A stretch of 53,790 nt of DNA from CAYNEO01 sp964396245 (GTDB lineage Bacteria > Zixibacteria > MSB-5A5 > GN15 > FEB-12): contig CAYNEO010000025.1 of NCBI GenBank assembly GCA_964396245.1, positions 1 to 53,790 on the forward strand, given 5' to 3'. The position numbers were made by a program, and so were the translations under genes. Shown piece by piece: positions 25,399-33,280 of the stretch. A model generated the notes under the pieces. The model searched no databases, was not told where the DNA came from, and worked only from the letters and a program-made list of their open reading frames with translations. Each line of letters begins with the position of its first letter. The first letter of the stretch is position 1.

Positions 25399-25714
25399 AG
25401 TCCTATTTGTATGGCTGTTTAACTTTTGAACAGTCCGTTCTCATCAGGTTTATCGGTCGCCGGTCCCGGAAGTTTAGTGGGCGGAAGGCGATATTTTTGT
25501 GTTTCAGGCTGTTTCACCTGTCAGGCGGCTGTTTCCCCGAGATGTTGAGATCCCCCCATATTGAGGCGTCTGAGAAGTGTTCCGCAACGGCGCCCAACCT
25601 CAGGCAACAGAATGTATAGCAATGGATTACAGTGGGCCACGGGCTGCGGCAAGAGGCTTGCTCTGATACTGTTTCACGTACACTGTGAACTGTTCACTAT
25701 TCGAGGAGGAGTCC
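25399..25714. promoter_or_regulatory. Divergent intergenic region with promoter and palindrome for first pilin gene
   Basis: This 316-base stretch has no credible gene. Near its right end a weak promoter, TTGCTC (25658-25663), 15 bases, TACACT (25679-25684), abuts a 13-bp perfect palindrome, GTGAACTGTTCAC (25685-25697). A ribosome-binding site GAGGAGGA precedes the ATG. The palindrome sits where a repressor would block initiation. A looser GAAC-N5-GTTC lies at 25428-25440. Confidence 0.4.
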
Positions 25715-26245
25715 ATGCGTAAGCAGACTCTTTCGCTCATCCTGGCCGTGAGTCTACTGGTCGCCCTGGCGGCGCCCTCACCTCAGGCGCAGGAGAGCGC
25801 TATCATACAGGCAACGGCGACCGTGCTTCCGTCGTTGACTATCATCGGCACCAACAACCTTCAGTTCGGGACTGTTATTCCGGGGGTCAATAAGTCGGTC
25901 GACAAAGCGACGCTCGGGTTTGCGGGCGAATGGTCGATCACCGGTCAGGCACTGGCAGAAATCTCGCTGGATTTCACGCTGCCGGACTCGCTCATTCTGG
26001 TTGATTCGACGGTTGGCATGCGGATAACGTTCACCAATACCGATGCGTCATACGAAGACGGCACCGGCGGCGGACAAACAGCTCCGGCGGGAATAGTCAA
26101 TCCGCTCGGTCCCAGCGCGCTGAATTTGGCGACGGACGGTACCCTCTGGATATGGATCGGCGGAGAGGTGTTGCCGAGACTCACCCAGACCGGCGGTGAT
26201 TATGCAGCCGATGTTGTTCTGACCGTGGCTTATACCGGAAGCTGA
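25715..26245 (+). CDS. DUF4402-type pilin-like secreted protein 1
   Basis: The 176-residue precursor has a signal peptide ending PQAQ. The mature N terminus (ATATVLPSLTIIGTNNLQFGTVIPG) is the DUF4402 signature: alternating hydrophobic strand, LQFG, PG. The rest is an all-beta domain ending in DVVLTVAYTGS. It lacks cysteines. The conserved C-terminal strand with alternating hydrophobics is what a PapD-like chaperone would grip, and the N-terminal extension could be the donor strand. A chaperone and an usher-like gene lie downstream. Its role as a fibre subunit is inferred from this context, not from the family. The ATG follows a strong GAGGAGGA. Confidence 0.82.
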   Translation: MRKQTLSLILAVSLLVALAAPSPQAQESAIIQATATVLPSLTIIGTNNLQFGTVIPGVNKSVDKATLGFAGEWSITGQALAEISLDFTLPDSLILVDSTVGMRITFTNTDASYEDGTGGGQTAPAGIVNPLGPSALNLATDGTLWIWIGGEVLPRLTQTGGDYAADVVLTVAYTGS

Positions 26246-26288
26246 TCCAGTCTTAATTGGAGTCGCGAGCCGAGGGGAAATCAATGCC

Positions 26289-26350
26289 TTGACGATTTTG
26301 TGATTTACGGTATCTTACTGGTGTACTCACGCAATTGCACCAGATACCGT
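26289..26350 (+). promoter_or_regulatory. Promoter overlapped by a long inverted repeat, before pilin-like gene 2
   Basis: TTGACG (26289-26294), 16 bases, TATCTT (26311-26316) makes a good promoter. An inverted repeat pairs 26307-26313 with 26344-26350 and 26318-26323 with 26338-26343, giving a 13-bp stem with a four-base bulge and a 14-base loop. It begins in the -10 box and ends one base before the ATG. It could be an operator for a repressor or an RNA hairpin. Confidence 0.45.
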
Positions 26351-26351
26351 A

Positions 26352-26780
26352 ATGAAACAGAATCTCAGGCAATTCACGCTTTTTGTCGCGTTCGGTCTGG
26401 CATTTCTCGTTGGGCTGGTTTACGCCGGTGACACGAACCAATCACCGTCCGTTTCGGCGACAATACAGGCCACCGCTACCGTGATATCGCCGTTCGGAAT
26501 TGCCGAACCCTCGGCCGGGGATGATTTGTTTACCTCCACTCCAAACAGCGATTGGCTGCTCAGACTTTCGCGACCGGGGGATATTGTCATCCAGGTCGAA
26601 GCAGACGGGCAGTCGGTTGATGCTCTCAATTCGTGCGATTGCACCGACATTGTTCGTCAGCGACATTTTGATCTCGCTGACAATCCGTGCTTTTCGCTGC
26701 TTGATCGCGACATGATTCTCTCGCAGGTACCTGCCAACCGCAATGTCTGTCAGATTACAATCATCTTCACGGATGATTGA
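26352..26780 (+). CDS. Short cysteine-containing pilin-like protein 2
   Basis: The 142-residue precursor has a signal peptide ending VYAG. The mature start, ATIQATATVISPFGI, resembles the DUF4402 N-terminal strand. The remainder is unlike its neighbours: no PG-turn, a W-rich segment (NSDWLLRLSRPGD) and four cysteines (NSCDC, NPCF, NVCQ) suited to two disulfides. The C terminus ITIIFTDD again has the alternating pattern expected of a chaperone-recognised strand. It may be a minor, tip or initiator subunit. No ribosome-binding site precedes the ATG, which is at the foot of a hairpin. Confidence 0.75.
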   Translation: MKQNLRQFTLFVAFGLAFLVGLVYAGDTNQSPSVSATIQATATVISPFGIAEPSAGDDLFTSTPNSDWLLRLSRPGDIVIQVEADGQSVDALNSCDCTDIVRQRHFDLADNPCFSLLDRDMILSQVPANRNVCQITIIFTDD

Positions 26781-26851
26781 TTTCTCCGACAAAGTTAGAG
26801 TTGACTCGTGTTCGCGGCGTCTATAGGTTGCATGCAAAAGGACGCCGACTT

Positions 26852-27331
26852 ATGCGAGTGGTTATCATCCGGACTATCATACTGACGCTGACAGCTGTCT
26901 TCTGTTACGCGGGGACTGGTTTGGCGCAGACTATCACCGTGGTTAACGATCTGAATTTCGGCCCGGTCTTTCCGGGTATCCCGAAGACCATCTCTAAGAA
27001 ACAAGCCGGAGCCGCCGCCGAGTACCATATTTCCGGTTCTCCCGGCAGCGAAGTAGCCGTCGAGTTCACCCTTCCCACCTACATGAACAAAAGCGGCTTC
27101 AACATGCAGATGGTCTTCACCGATACCGACTGCGCCATCGATTCCAGCGCGACGCCGGATCAGTCAAATCCGCTTGTCGATAATGTCGACCCCTGGCACG
27201 TTATCACCTATCGACTCGGTTCCAGCGGGCTGACAATCTGGCTTGGTGGAATGGTCATTCCCAAGCTCGTTCAGCCCGAGGGAGACTACTCCGGGACGAT
27301 TGTGTTGACGGTCTCCTATACCGGCAATTAG
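26852..27331 (+). CDS. DUF4402-type pilin-like secreted protein 3
   Basis: The 159-residue precursor has a signal peptide ending GLAQ. Because the mature part starts TITVVNDLNFGPVFPGIPKTI, the N-terminal extension is shorter than in its paralogues. The core has EYHISGSPGSEVAVEFTLP and a WLGGMVIPKL strand, and ends GTIVLTVSYTGN. I chose the internal ATG after AAAGGA because upstream codons give no signal sequence. One cysteine is present in the mature chain. It is 71 bases downstream of gene 2. Likely a structural subunit of the same fibre, by context. Confidence 0.8.
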   Translation: MRVVIIRTIILTLTAVFCYAGTGLAQTITVVNDLNFGPVFPGIPKTISKKQAGAAAEYHISGSPGSEVAVEFTLPTYMNKSGFNMQMVFTDTDCAIDSSATPDQSNPLVDNVDPWHVITYRLGSSGLTIWLGGMVIPKLVQPEGDYSGTIVLTVSYTGN

Positions 27332-27504
27332 CCTGTCTCTTTTCCTTTGTTCAATCTTCACCCAGAGTTGGCCGAAATCCGCGCCGAATAAGGTCGAATT
27401 CATAACCGATCAGGCCCAATCTGACGACAAAAGGACAACGGGCGAGAGACGTCCGAACAGGTGAGAAAATGCTGAATAAACATCGCAATACGAGGGAAGA
27501 CGTC

Positions 27505-28062
27505 ATGAGGCAAAAAAGGGAGCGCCGTTGTATACGATTGCTCACGGCGCTGATCGTTCTGGGGCTGTTGCCGGCAGCGGGCGAGGTTCCGGCACAGGAC
27601 GTGGCTAATGGCCGGGCGACGGCAAACGTTCTCTCCGGACTGACCGTTGTCGCCACCCAGGACCTGCAATTCCAGGAGGTCCTTCAGGGAGTCGCCAAGT
27701 CGGTGGGGTACAATGTCGACGCTCAGTCGGGCATTTTTACGATCATGGGCAACACCGGCTCCGGAATCTCGCTATATCTGACCTTGCCGGATTATATAGC
27801 CCTGGCCGATGGTTCCGATCGGATGGTGATTTCGTTCTCAACCACGGACTGCGCTGTCGACCAGAACGGCGCGACGCCATCGACAGTGGGCGCGGGAGAC
27901 GGGTTTATCGATCAGGATCCCCATAACCTGCCAGACGGGGTTGTGATCGGCGTCCCCGATACCCGAATTTATCTTGGCGGGCGGGTTACGCCCAGCATCG
28001 ATCAGTCAGCCGGCGCTTATTACGGCGATATCATCTGCAGTGTGGCGTATAACGGCACCTAG
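27505..28062 (+). CDS. DUF4402-type pilin-like secreted protein 4
   Basis: The 185-residue precursor has a signal peptide ending EVPAQ. The mature chain begins DVANGRATANVLSGLTVVA and DLQFQEVLQGV. The core has LPDYIALADGSDRM and YLGGRVTPSIDQSAGAYYGD, ending VAYNGT. It is closely related to subunits 5 and 6, and carries two cysteines. An upstream in-frame ATG at 27469 is also preceded by a GGTGAG. The one chosen has GAGGGAAG nearby and gives a more normal signal peptide. A strong terminator follows directly, so subunits 1-4 could form a transcriptional block. Confidence 0.8.
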   Translation: MRQKRERRCIRLLTALIVLGLLPAAGEVPAQDVANGRATANVLSGLTVVATQDLQFQEVLQGVAKSVGYNVDAQSGIFTIMGNTGSGISLYLTLPDYIALADGSDRMVISFSTTDCAVDQNGATPSTVGAGDGFIDQDPHNLPDGVVIGVPDTRIYLGGRVTPSIDQSAGAYYGDIICSVAYNGT

Positions 28063-28088
28063 ACCGCGTTTTCCGTAATCAGTTCTTA

Positions 28089-28116
28089 CAGGGAGCCATC
28101 GGCTCCCTGTTTTTTT
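28089..28116 (+). terminator. Intrinsic terminator after pilin-like gene 4
   Basis: A perfect 9-bp stem CAGGGAGCC / GGCTCCCTG with a three-base loop is followed by seven T. It splits the pilin cluster into two transcriptional blocks. Confidence 0.9.
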
Positions 28117-28384
28117 GCCTTCCGAGCAGCTTATCACGTTACGATGCAATAGGTTAAATTCTCTGGCGGGGTGCGGCTTACTCCTCCTCCCCGGGTGTTG
28201 AAAGTTGAAACGGTCCGGATTGGGGCTTCTCCACAGCAAATTGCGATTCGCAAAATGCGGCGTTGCATTTTGCAGTTTTTTTGTCGGCGGCCTGTTAAGA
28301 AAGTGAACTGGTTGTCGATCAAACAGAGTAAAGACCCGATAAACAAAGGCTTTAGACAATATTGTGCATTCAAAGGAGTGTAAC
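28117..28384 (+). ncRNA. Unassigned intergenic region with a second terminator; possible small RNA
   Basis: The stretch has no credible gene. A second terminator-like hairpin (GCAAAATGC 28250-28258, loop GGCGTT, GCATTTTGC 28265-28273, then T-run 28276-28282) lies 134 bases beyond the first, with no gene to end. This suggests a short untranslated transcript or a leader attenuator for gene 5. Further on are GTGAACTG (28303-28310), matching half of the palindrome before gene 1, and a 10-bp palindrome ACAATATTGT (28356-28365). Confidence 0.3.
28250..28282 (+). terminator. Second intrinsic terminator / attenuator hairpin
   Basis: A perfect 9-bp stem, six-base loop and seven T. It stands 102 bases upstream of the start of pilin-like gene 5, where an attenuator could also sit. 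Confidence 0.7.
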
Positions 28385-28948
28385 ATGAATCGCAATTCAC
28401 GGATGAAACTCGTTTCCGGCCTTCTGCTGTCGTTCCTCGCGGCGGTGGTTATCCTCGGGCCGGCGGCGGTTTCTGCACAGGATGTCGCTGTTGGTCAGGC
28501 TACAGCCACGGTGCTGACCGCCCTGACTGTGACGGCTCCGCAGGACCTGCAGTTCGGTGATGTTCTCCAGGGTGTCCCGACCTCGGTCGACAAGACCACT
28601 GACCTGGCGGGCGGCGTTGGAGCCGGCATTTTCAGAATCGCCGGATCGGCCAGTAACGAAGTATCTGCCTACATGCAGTTGCCGGATTACATCTCGCTTG
28701 CCGACGGCTCCGACCGGATGGTCATTTCGTTCAGCGCCACTGATGGTAACTACAACGATGCCGCTGCGGCTGCCCCGAGCACAGCCGGCGCCACAAGCTT
28801 CGACCCGCACAATATCCCGACCCTGACTCTCTCGGCGGCCGGCGATATGGCTCTGTTTTTGGGCGGTTCGGTGTTCCCGACGGTCGACCAGACTGCCGGT
28901 GCTTACTCGGGCGATATCGTCCTGACGGTTGCCTATAACGGGAATTAA
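28385..28948 (+). CDS. DUF4402-type pilin-like secreted protein 5
   Basis: The 187-residue precursor has a signal peptide ending AVSAQ. The mature region starts DVAVGQATATVLTALTVTA, then DLQFGDVLQGVP. The core has MQLPDYISLADGSDRM and SVFPTVDQTAGAYSGD, ending LTVAYNGN. The ATG follows AAAGGAGTG at good spacing. It shares a 29-base identical segment with gene 6, so the pair is a recent duplication. Cysteine-free mature chain. Likely an abundant structural subunit, inferred from its strong ribosome-binding site and duplicated state. Confidence 0.82.
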   Translation: MNRNSRMKLVSGLLLSFLAAVVILGPAAVSAQDVAVGQATATVLTALTVTAPQDLQFGDVLQGVPTSVDKTTDLAGGVGAGIFRIAGSASNEVSAYMQLPDYISLADGSDRMVISFSATDGNYNDAAAAAPSTAGATSFDPHNIPTLTLSAAGDMALFLGGSVFPTVDQTAGAYSGDIVLTVAYNGN

Positions 28949-29309
28949 GGGGAGCTGTGAGATTGGACAGCATTTTGAATTGCACACGTTCTGAGAAGGA
29001 AAATGGTCATATGCGTTCTCATAATCGAATTTCCATGACTGTTTTGTTCGTGCTGCTGGCCGTGGCCGCAGCCTGGTTTGCCCCCGCCATGGTGAGCGCC
29101 CAGGATGTCGCCAACGGCCAGGCCACGGCCAATGTTTTGACCGTGCTGGCGGTGACGGCGGACAGTGATCTGAATTTCGGCGACGTCCTTCAGGGCGTTT
29201 CCAAGGCGGCCGACAAGACGGTCGTCGGTGAAGCCGGCGTCTTCAACATCACCGGTTCGGCCGGTAACGAAGTCTCTATGTACATGCAGTTGCCGGATTA
29301 CATCTCGCT
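28670..29309 (+). repeat. 29-base direct repeat between pilin-like genes 5 and 6
   Basis: Bases 28670-28698 and 29281-29309 are identical. Each lies in the strand coding for the YMQLPDYIS segment, and the flanks remain similar for about 50 bases more. The repeat reflects gene duplication and gives a substrate for recombination or gene conversion. Confidence 0.8.
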
Positions 29310-29580
29310 GGCCGACGGTTCCGACCGGATGGTCGTATCGTTTGGCGCCACCGATGCCGATATCGACTTTACCGATGCGGCGACTCCGGCGGCCCACACT
29401 GCTTCGGCGGTAGTGGACCAGGACCCGCATAACCTGCCGGCGACGGCGATCAACAATGCCGCCGCTCCTGATAATAATATCAAGATATTTCTTGGCGGTA
29501 TGGTGTATCCGACCGTGGATCAGACGGCCGGCGCCTACTCTGGGGATATCATTCTGACAGTCGCCTATACGGGCAGCTGA
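29011..29580 (+). CDS. DUF4402-type pilin-like secreted protein 6
   Basis: The 189-residue precursor has a signal peptide ending MVSAQ. It is the closest relative of gene 5: DVANGQATANVLTVLAVTA, DLNFGDVLQGVS, MQLPDYISLADGSDRM, KIFLGGMVYPTVDQTAGAYSGD and the C-terminal LTVAYTGS. I chose the ATG after AGAAGGA in preference to an upstream GTG that would prepend an unlikely polar segment. It is the last subunit before the chaperone gene, about 100 bases downstream. Loops between strands differ from gene 5 by small insertions, as expected for exposed regions. Confidence 0.82.
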   Translation: MRSHNRISMTVLFVLLAVAAAWFAPAMVSAQDVANGQATANVLTVLAVTADSDLNFGDVLQGVSKAADKTVVGEAGVFNITGSAGNEVSMYMQLPDYISLADGSDRMVVSFGATDADIDFTDAATPAAHTASAVVDQDPHNLPATAINNAAAPDNNIKIFLGGMVYPTVDQTAGAYSGDIILTVAYTGS

Positions 29581-29684
29581 TCGGGCTGTGACTTTGACGA
29601 AATAAGACCTTATAGACAGGTTTCCTCGGGCATCCCGATAATGGGACCCGAAATCTCAAACCGTAAACATAGGATGTGCTTACG

Positions 29685-30557
29685 ATGAGACAGAAGACAC
29701 GTTTTCCCCGCGGGCAATATTGGACCGGCCGGCGGGGTATCTTTATTCTTGCCCTTTTGCTGTGGCTGCCAATCGGTCGGGCGTTTGCCAGCGTGTTGGT
29801 AGCGCCGACGGTGGTGATCATGTCCGACAAGAACCGCACCGGACGGATGATCCTCCAGAACCCCACCGATCAACCGAAGGAAGTGTCAATCCACTTCAGC
29901 TACGGCTTGCCGGAATCGGACAGCCTGGGCAATGTCACGGTGCGCCTCACTGACAGCGCCGTGACGGACCCGCACTCGGCTCTCGGATGGATACGGGCTT
30001 TCCCACGCCGCATTGTCCTGCCTGCAGGAGCCTCGCAGACAGTACGGTTTGTGGCCACCCCGCCGAAGGACCTTCCCGACGGTGAGTACTGGGCCCGAAT
30101 CGTGGTCAGGTCGCAGGAAAGCCAATCGACTATTCCGGAAGCAACGGAAGAAGGCAAGATCACCACGAATCTCAATATGGTGATGCAGACGGCGATATCG
30201 CTGAAGTACCGTACCGGCGACCTGGTATCCGAGCTTCAACTGACCGACAGCCAGGCGGAACTGACCGACTCAACGGTCATCGCGATGCTCGACATGACCA
30301 ACAAAGGCAATGTCTCTTATCTCGGCGTTGTAACCTGCCGATTGCTCGACGCCGACAACAAGGAGATCAGCTCCGAACAGTTCGACCTCGCCGTCTACTA
30401 TGACCTGCGCAAGCGGATCGACCTGCCGGTTACGGGCGGCAATTTCAAACGGCCGTTCCGGGTTGAACTGTCGATTACGAATGAAGGACGAAGCGATATC
30501 CCGCCTGAGGATGTGGTGAAAGGCAATCCGATAGAGTACACCATGACGGTAAGATAG
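29685..30557 (+). CDS. PapD-like periplasmic chaperone
   Basis: The 290-residue protein has a signal peptide ending RAFA. The first domain begins SVLVAPTVVIMSDKNRTGRM and continues with LQNPTDQPKEVSIHF and AFPRRIVLPAGASQTVRF. This is the immunoglobulin-like fold of fimbrial chaperones, including the PR-x-x-L-x-x-G-x-x-Q-x-x-R motif. A second domain contains LDMTNKGNVSYLGVVTC and ends EYTMTVR. Such chaperones cap pilin subunits by donating a strand, then deliver them to an outer-membrane usher. The gene lies between the pilin-like genes and the usher-like gene. The assignment is supported by the fold motifs and position. Direct subunit binding is inferred. Confidence 0.8.
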   Translation: MRQKTRFPRGQYWTGRRGIFILALLLWLPIGRAFASVLVAPTVVIMSDKNRTGRMILQNPTDQPKEVSIHFSYGLPESDSLGNVTVRLTDSAVTDPHSALGWIRAFPRRIVLPAGASQTVRFVATPPKDLPDGEYWARIVVRSQESQSTIPEATEEGKITTNLNMVMQTAISLKYRTGDLVSELQLTDSQAELTDSTVIAMLDMTNKGNVSYLGVVTCRLLDADNKEISSEQFDLAVYYDLRKRIDLPVTGGNFKRPFRVELSITNEGRSDIPPEDVVKGNPIEYTMTVR

Positions 30558-30594
30558 ACTCGCGCTAAACAGTTTTGTACAGGCAGGCGAACAT

Positions 30595-33183
30595 ATGGAC
30601 ATGTTCGAAAGCACATATTACAGACGTGTACGGAATCCGCTGTTGCCGATTCTGTTCCTGTGTATCGTGGCAATCACGCCGACATTGACTGCACAGGAAC
30701 GATACAACGAAGAGATCATCATCTCGTTCGAGGTACCGCGCCTGATCAAAAAGGATATCTTCGTTCAATACGACGGCACTACGGTATATCTCCCCCTTAT
30801 CGAAGTCTTCACGGTACTTGACATCAATGTCAAATCCGATATCAAGAAGGGTCGATTCAGCGGCGAGTTTCTTGGAGAGGATGCCCGGTACGACATCGAT
30901 CTCTCCCAGGGTCGGGCGGTAGTCAAAGGGGACGACTATGTCATTAATAGTTCCATGTACTTTCTGAGCGAGACGGACCTGTTTCTGCGGATTGACTTGT
31001 ATAAGACGATGTTCGATCTGCCGATGAAGTTTGATTTTTCGAATCTGAGTGTCAACCTGCCGCTGAATACAGATTTCCCGGCGTACCGGAAATTGAAGAG
31101 AAAGCTTGCCCACGAGAGTCTCAAGAAGACGACAACGGCGTTAAGGGATGTCAAGCCTTTGCCTCGGCGTCGGGAGTATCTCAAGGGCGCCGTAGCCGAT
31201 TGGCTGTTCTCGGCCAGTCCTGTCGGCGGCAACCGCGTGCAATATTTCAGCATGACGATGGGAGGGATGCTGCTCGGTGGAGACCTGACGGTTGCCGGTA
31301 CCGGCAACACCAATGTCGGCATTCAAAGCGACCAGTTGAAATACCGGTGGCACTATTTTCTCGACAAGTCGCCCTATATCACGCAGTTCGACCTCGGGCA
31401 CGTCAGCACCGACGGCATGCTGTCACGAAGTCTGACCGGCGTGAAAGTGACCAATCGCCCGCAGGTACAGAGACGATATTTCCAGACAGTACGTATCAGC
31501 GATTACGTGGGGCAGGGGTGGGAAGTTGAACTGTATGTCAACAACCGGCTCACCGATTATGTGTACACCGATGAATCCGGTCGATACGATTTTCTCGTCG
31601 ATATATACTACGGCTCCTCGCAGATCCTGCTCAAATTCTATGGTCCTAACGGCGAGATCAAGACCGAAGAGCAATATGTCAAGGTCCCGTATACCTTGAT
31701 TCCGAAAAACACGTTCGAATATACGCTTGCCGGCGGCGCGGGCAATTACGCCGACTCCGACAAGAGATATATTCAGGGTAACGGCTACTACGGTGTGCTG
31801 TCGAATCTGACAATAGGGGTCAACTCGGAAATGGCGCTGAATCCCGAAGAAGGCGAGAAGCCGGTCGTTGCGGGCGAGCTGAATCTTCAGGTTACCGGCA
31901 ACACAGTCGTGAGTGCCGCGTTGTCGCCGTCGAACAGCATGAAATACAGCCTGAATTTCAGCGAACCGTCGATTGTCAACCTCAACGGATCATTCACCAG
32001 GTTCTTCGAGAACGATTTCCATAATCCGTACAACCACGAATACAACGCCATCTTCTCGGCATCATCGCCGCTCAGAATCGGCAGCCGGTATTTCGGTCTT
32101 CGCTACTATGTCTCCTACGACAAATATCGCGACCAGCGGTCGCTCAGCATGAACTATGGTTTCAACAGCGGACTATCGATTTTTCACCTGAATTATATCG
32201 GCAAGTATAAGATGACCGACCAGAACGACCGCACCACGACGAATATTTCGAGCCAGTTGATCGCTTCAATCCGGCGCGTGCCGCTTGTCACGCCGCAATT
32301 CCGGGTGGACTACGATCACTCGACGAAAGAGATAACCCGCTACGGCGTGAACCTGACCAAACGGCTATTCCGTTCGGGTCAACTGTCGCTCACGCTCGAG
32401 CGCAATGCCATATCGAAAGTCAATATGATCACGATGACTTTCAATTTCTTCAGCAGCTTCGCCGATTTCACCTCGCGCGCCCTGTACTCGGCCAACCAAA
32501 TGAGCGTTAACCAGGTTCAGCGCGGTTGTGTGGTGTTCGACCAGGAATCAGGCTCGGTCCGGTTTGACCGGCGCGCCGGCGTTGGATACGGCTCGGCAGT
32601 GTTGCGGCCGTTTCTCGATGACAACTATAACGGACAATTCGACGAAGGAGAGGAATACCTTTCCGGGCTGAAAGCCAATATCAAGGGCGCCGGTGGACGG
32701 CCGTTTGGGGCCAACCGGTTCTACTACTACGACAGGTTGCAGCCGTACGATGACTATATCGTGCAAATTGACCCATACAGCCTCGACAATCCCCTGCTCA
32801 AGCCGGTTCACGAAAACTACAAGGTGAGTTTCAGTCCGAATGTCGTGACGTCCATCGATGTCCCGCTCGTGATGGGCGGCGAGGTCAACGGTTTTGTTCG
32901 CAGACAGACCGCCCAGGGTAATGTCGGACTGGGCGGAATCCGGGTAACTTTCGTGAACCTCTCCCGAGAGACCGTTACCACCGTGACAACCTTCTCTAAT
33001 GGTGAATATTACTACCTTGGCCTGCTGCCGGGAAAATATCGGGCGTATATAGATCCCGAGCAGCTCGAACGGTACGGCTATGCCACCGAACCGGGCGATA
33101 TCCAGTTTGAACTCGACCAGGTCGAGGGGGGCGCGATTGTCAGTGATCTGAATTTCCTCCTCGTTCCCAAAGGTACACAATAG
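30595..33183 (+). CDS. Usher-like outer-membrane protein of the fibre locus
   Basis: The 862-residue protein has a signal peptide ending TLTAQ. The N-terminal domain (about 35-190) resembles periplasmic usher heads. A long beta-barrel region follows, with a GWEVELYVNNRLTDYVYTDE segment and GRYDF/LLKFYGPNGEIKTEEQYV, as seen in TcfC/usher-like and related fibre exporters. Near residue 680 is a DDNYNGQFDEGEE calcium-type loop, then two carboxypeptidase-regulatory-like modules ending at YLGLLPGKYRAYIDPEQL. It follows the chaperone gene by 37 bases. I infer that it secretes and assembles the DUF4402 subunits. A canonical PapC/FimD barrel cannot be confirmed by eye. Confidence 0.7.
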   Translation: MDMFESTYYRRVRNPLLPILFLCIVAITPTLTAQERYNEEIIISFEVPRLIKKDIFVQYDGTTVYLPLIEVFTVLDINVKSDIKKGRFSGEFLGEDARYDIDLSQGRAVVKGDDYVINSSMYFLSETDLFLRIDLYKTMFDLPMKFDFSNLSVNLPLNTDFPAYRKLKRKLAHESLKKTTTALRDVKPLPRRREYLKGAVADWLFSASPVGGNRVQYFSMTMGGMLLGGDLTVAGTGNTNVGIQSDQLKYRWHYFLDKSPYITQFDLGHVSTDGMLSRSLTGVKVTNRPQVQRRYFQTVRISDYVGQGWEVELYVNNRLTDYVYTDESGRYDFLVDIYYGSSQILLKFYGPNGEIKTEEQYVKVPYTLIPKNTFEYTLAGGAGNYADSDKRYIQGNGYYGVLSNLTIGVNSEMALNPEEGEKPVVAGELNLQVTGNTVVSAALSPSNSMKYSLNFSEPSIVNLNGSFTRFFENDFHNPYNHEYNAIFSASSPLRIGSRYFGLRYYVSYDKYRDQRSLSMNYGFNSGLSIFHLNYIGKYKMTDQNDRTTTNISSQLIASIRRVPLVTPQFRVDYDHSTKEITRYGVNLTKRLFRSGQLSLTLERNAISKVNMITMTFNFFSSFADFTSRALYSANQMSVNQVQRGCVVFDQESGSVRFDRRAGVGYGSAVLRPFLDDNYNGQFDEGEEYLSGLKANIKGAGGRPFGANRFYYYDRLQPYDDYIVQIDPYSLDNPLLKPVHENYKVSFSPNVVTSIDVPLVMGGEVNGFVRRQTAQGNVGLGGIRVTFVNLSRETVTTVTTFSNGEYYYLGLLPGKYRAYIDPEQLERYGYATEPGDIQFELDQVEGGAIVSDLNFLLVPKGTQ

Positions 33184-33221
33184 AGGGCGTCAAAAGGGCA
33201 TGCTCAAAAGAAGGGCAAAAG

Positions 33222-33249
33222 AAAACGCCGGTCATTGACCGGCGTTTTT
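33222..33249. terminator. Bidirectional terminator between usher-like gene and oligopeptidase gene
   Basis: An 11-bp stem AACGCCGGTCA / TGACCGGCGTT with a minimal loop is flanked by AAAA on the left and TTTTT on the right, so it terminates in both directions between two convergent genes. Confidence 0.85.
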
Positions 33250-33280
33250 ATTATCGATTTTTCGACTGGATCAGAATGGA

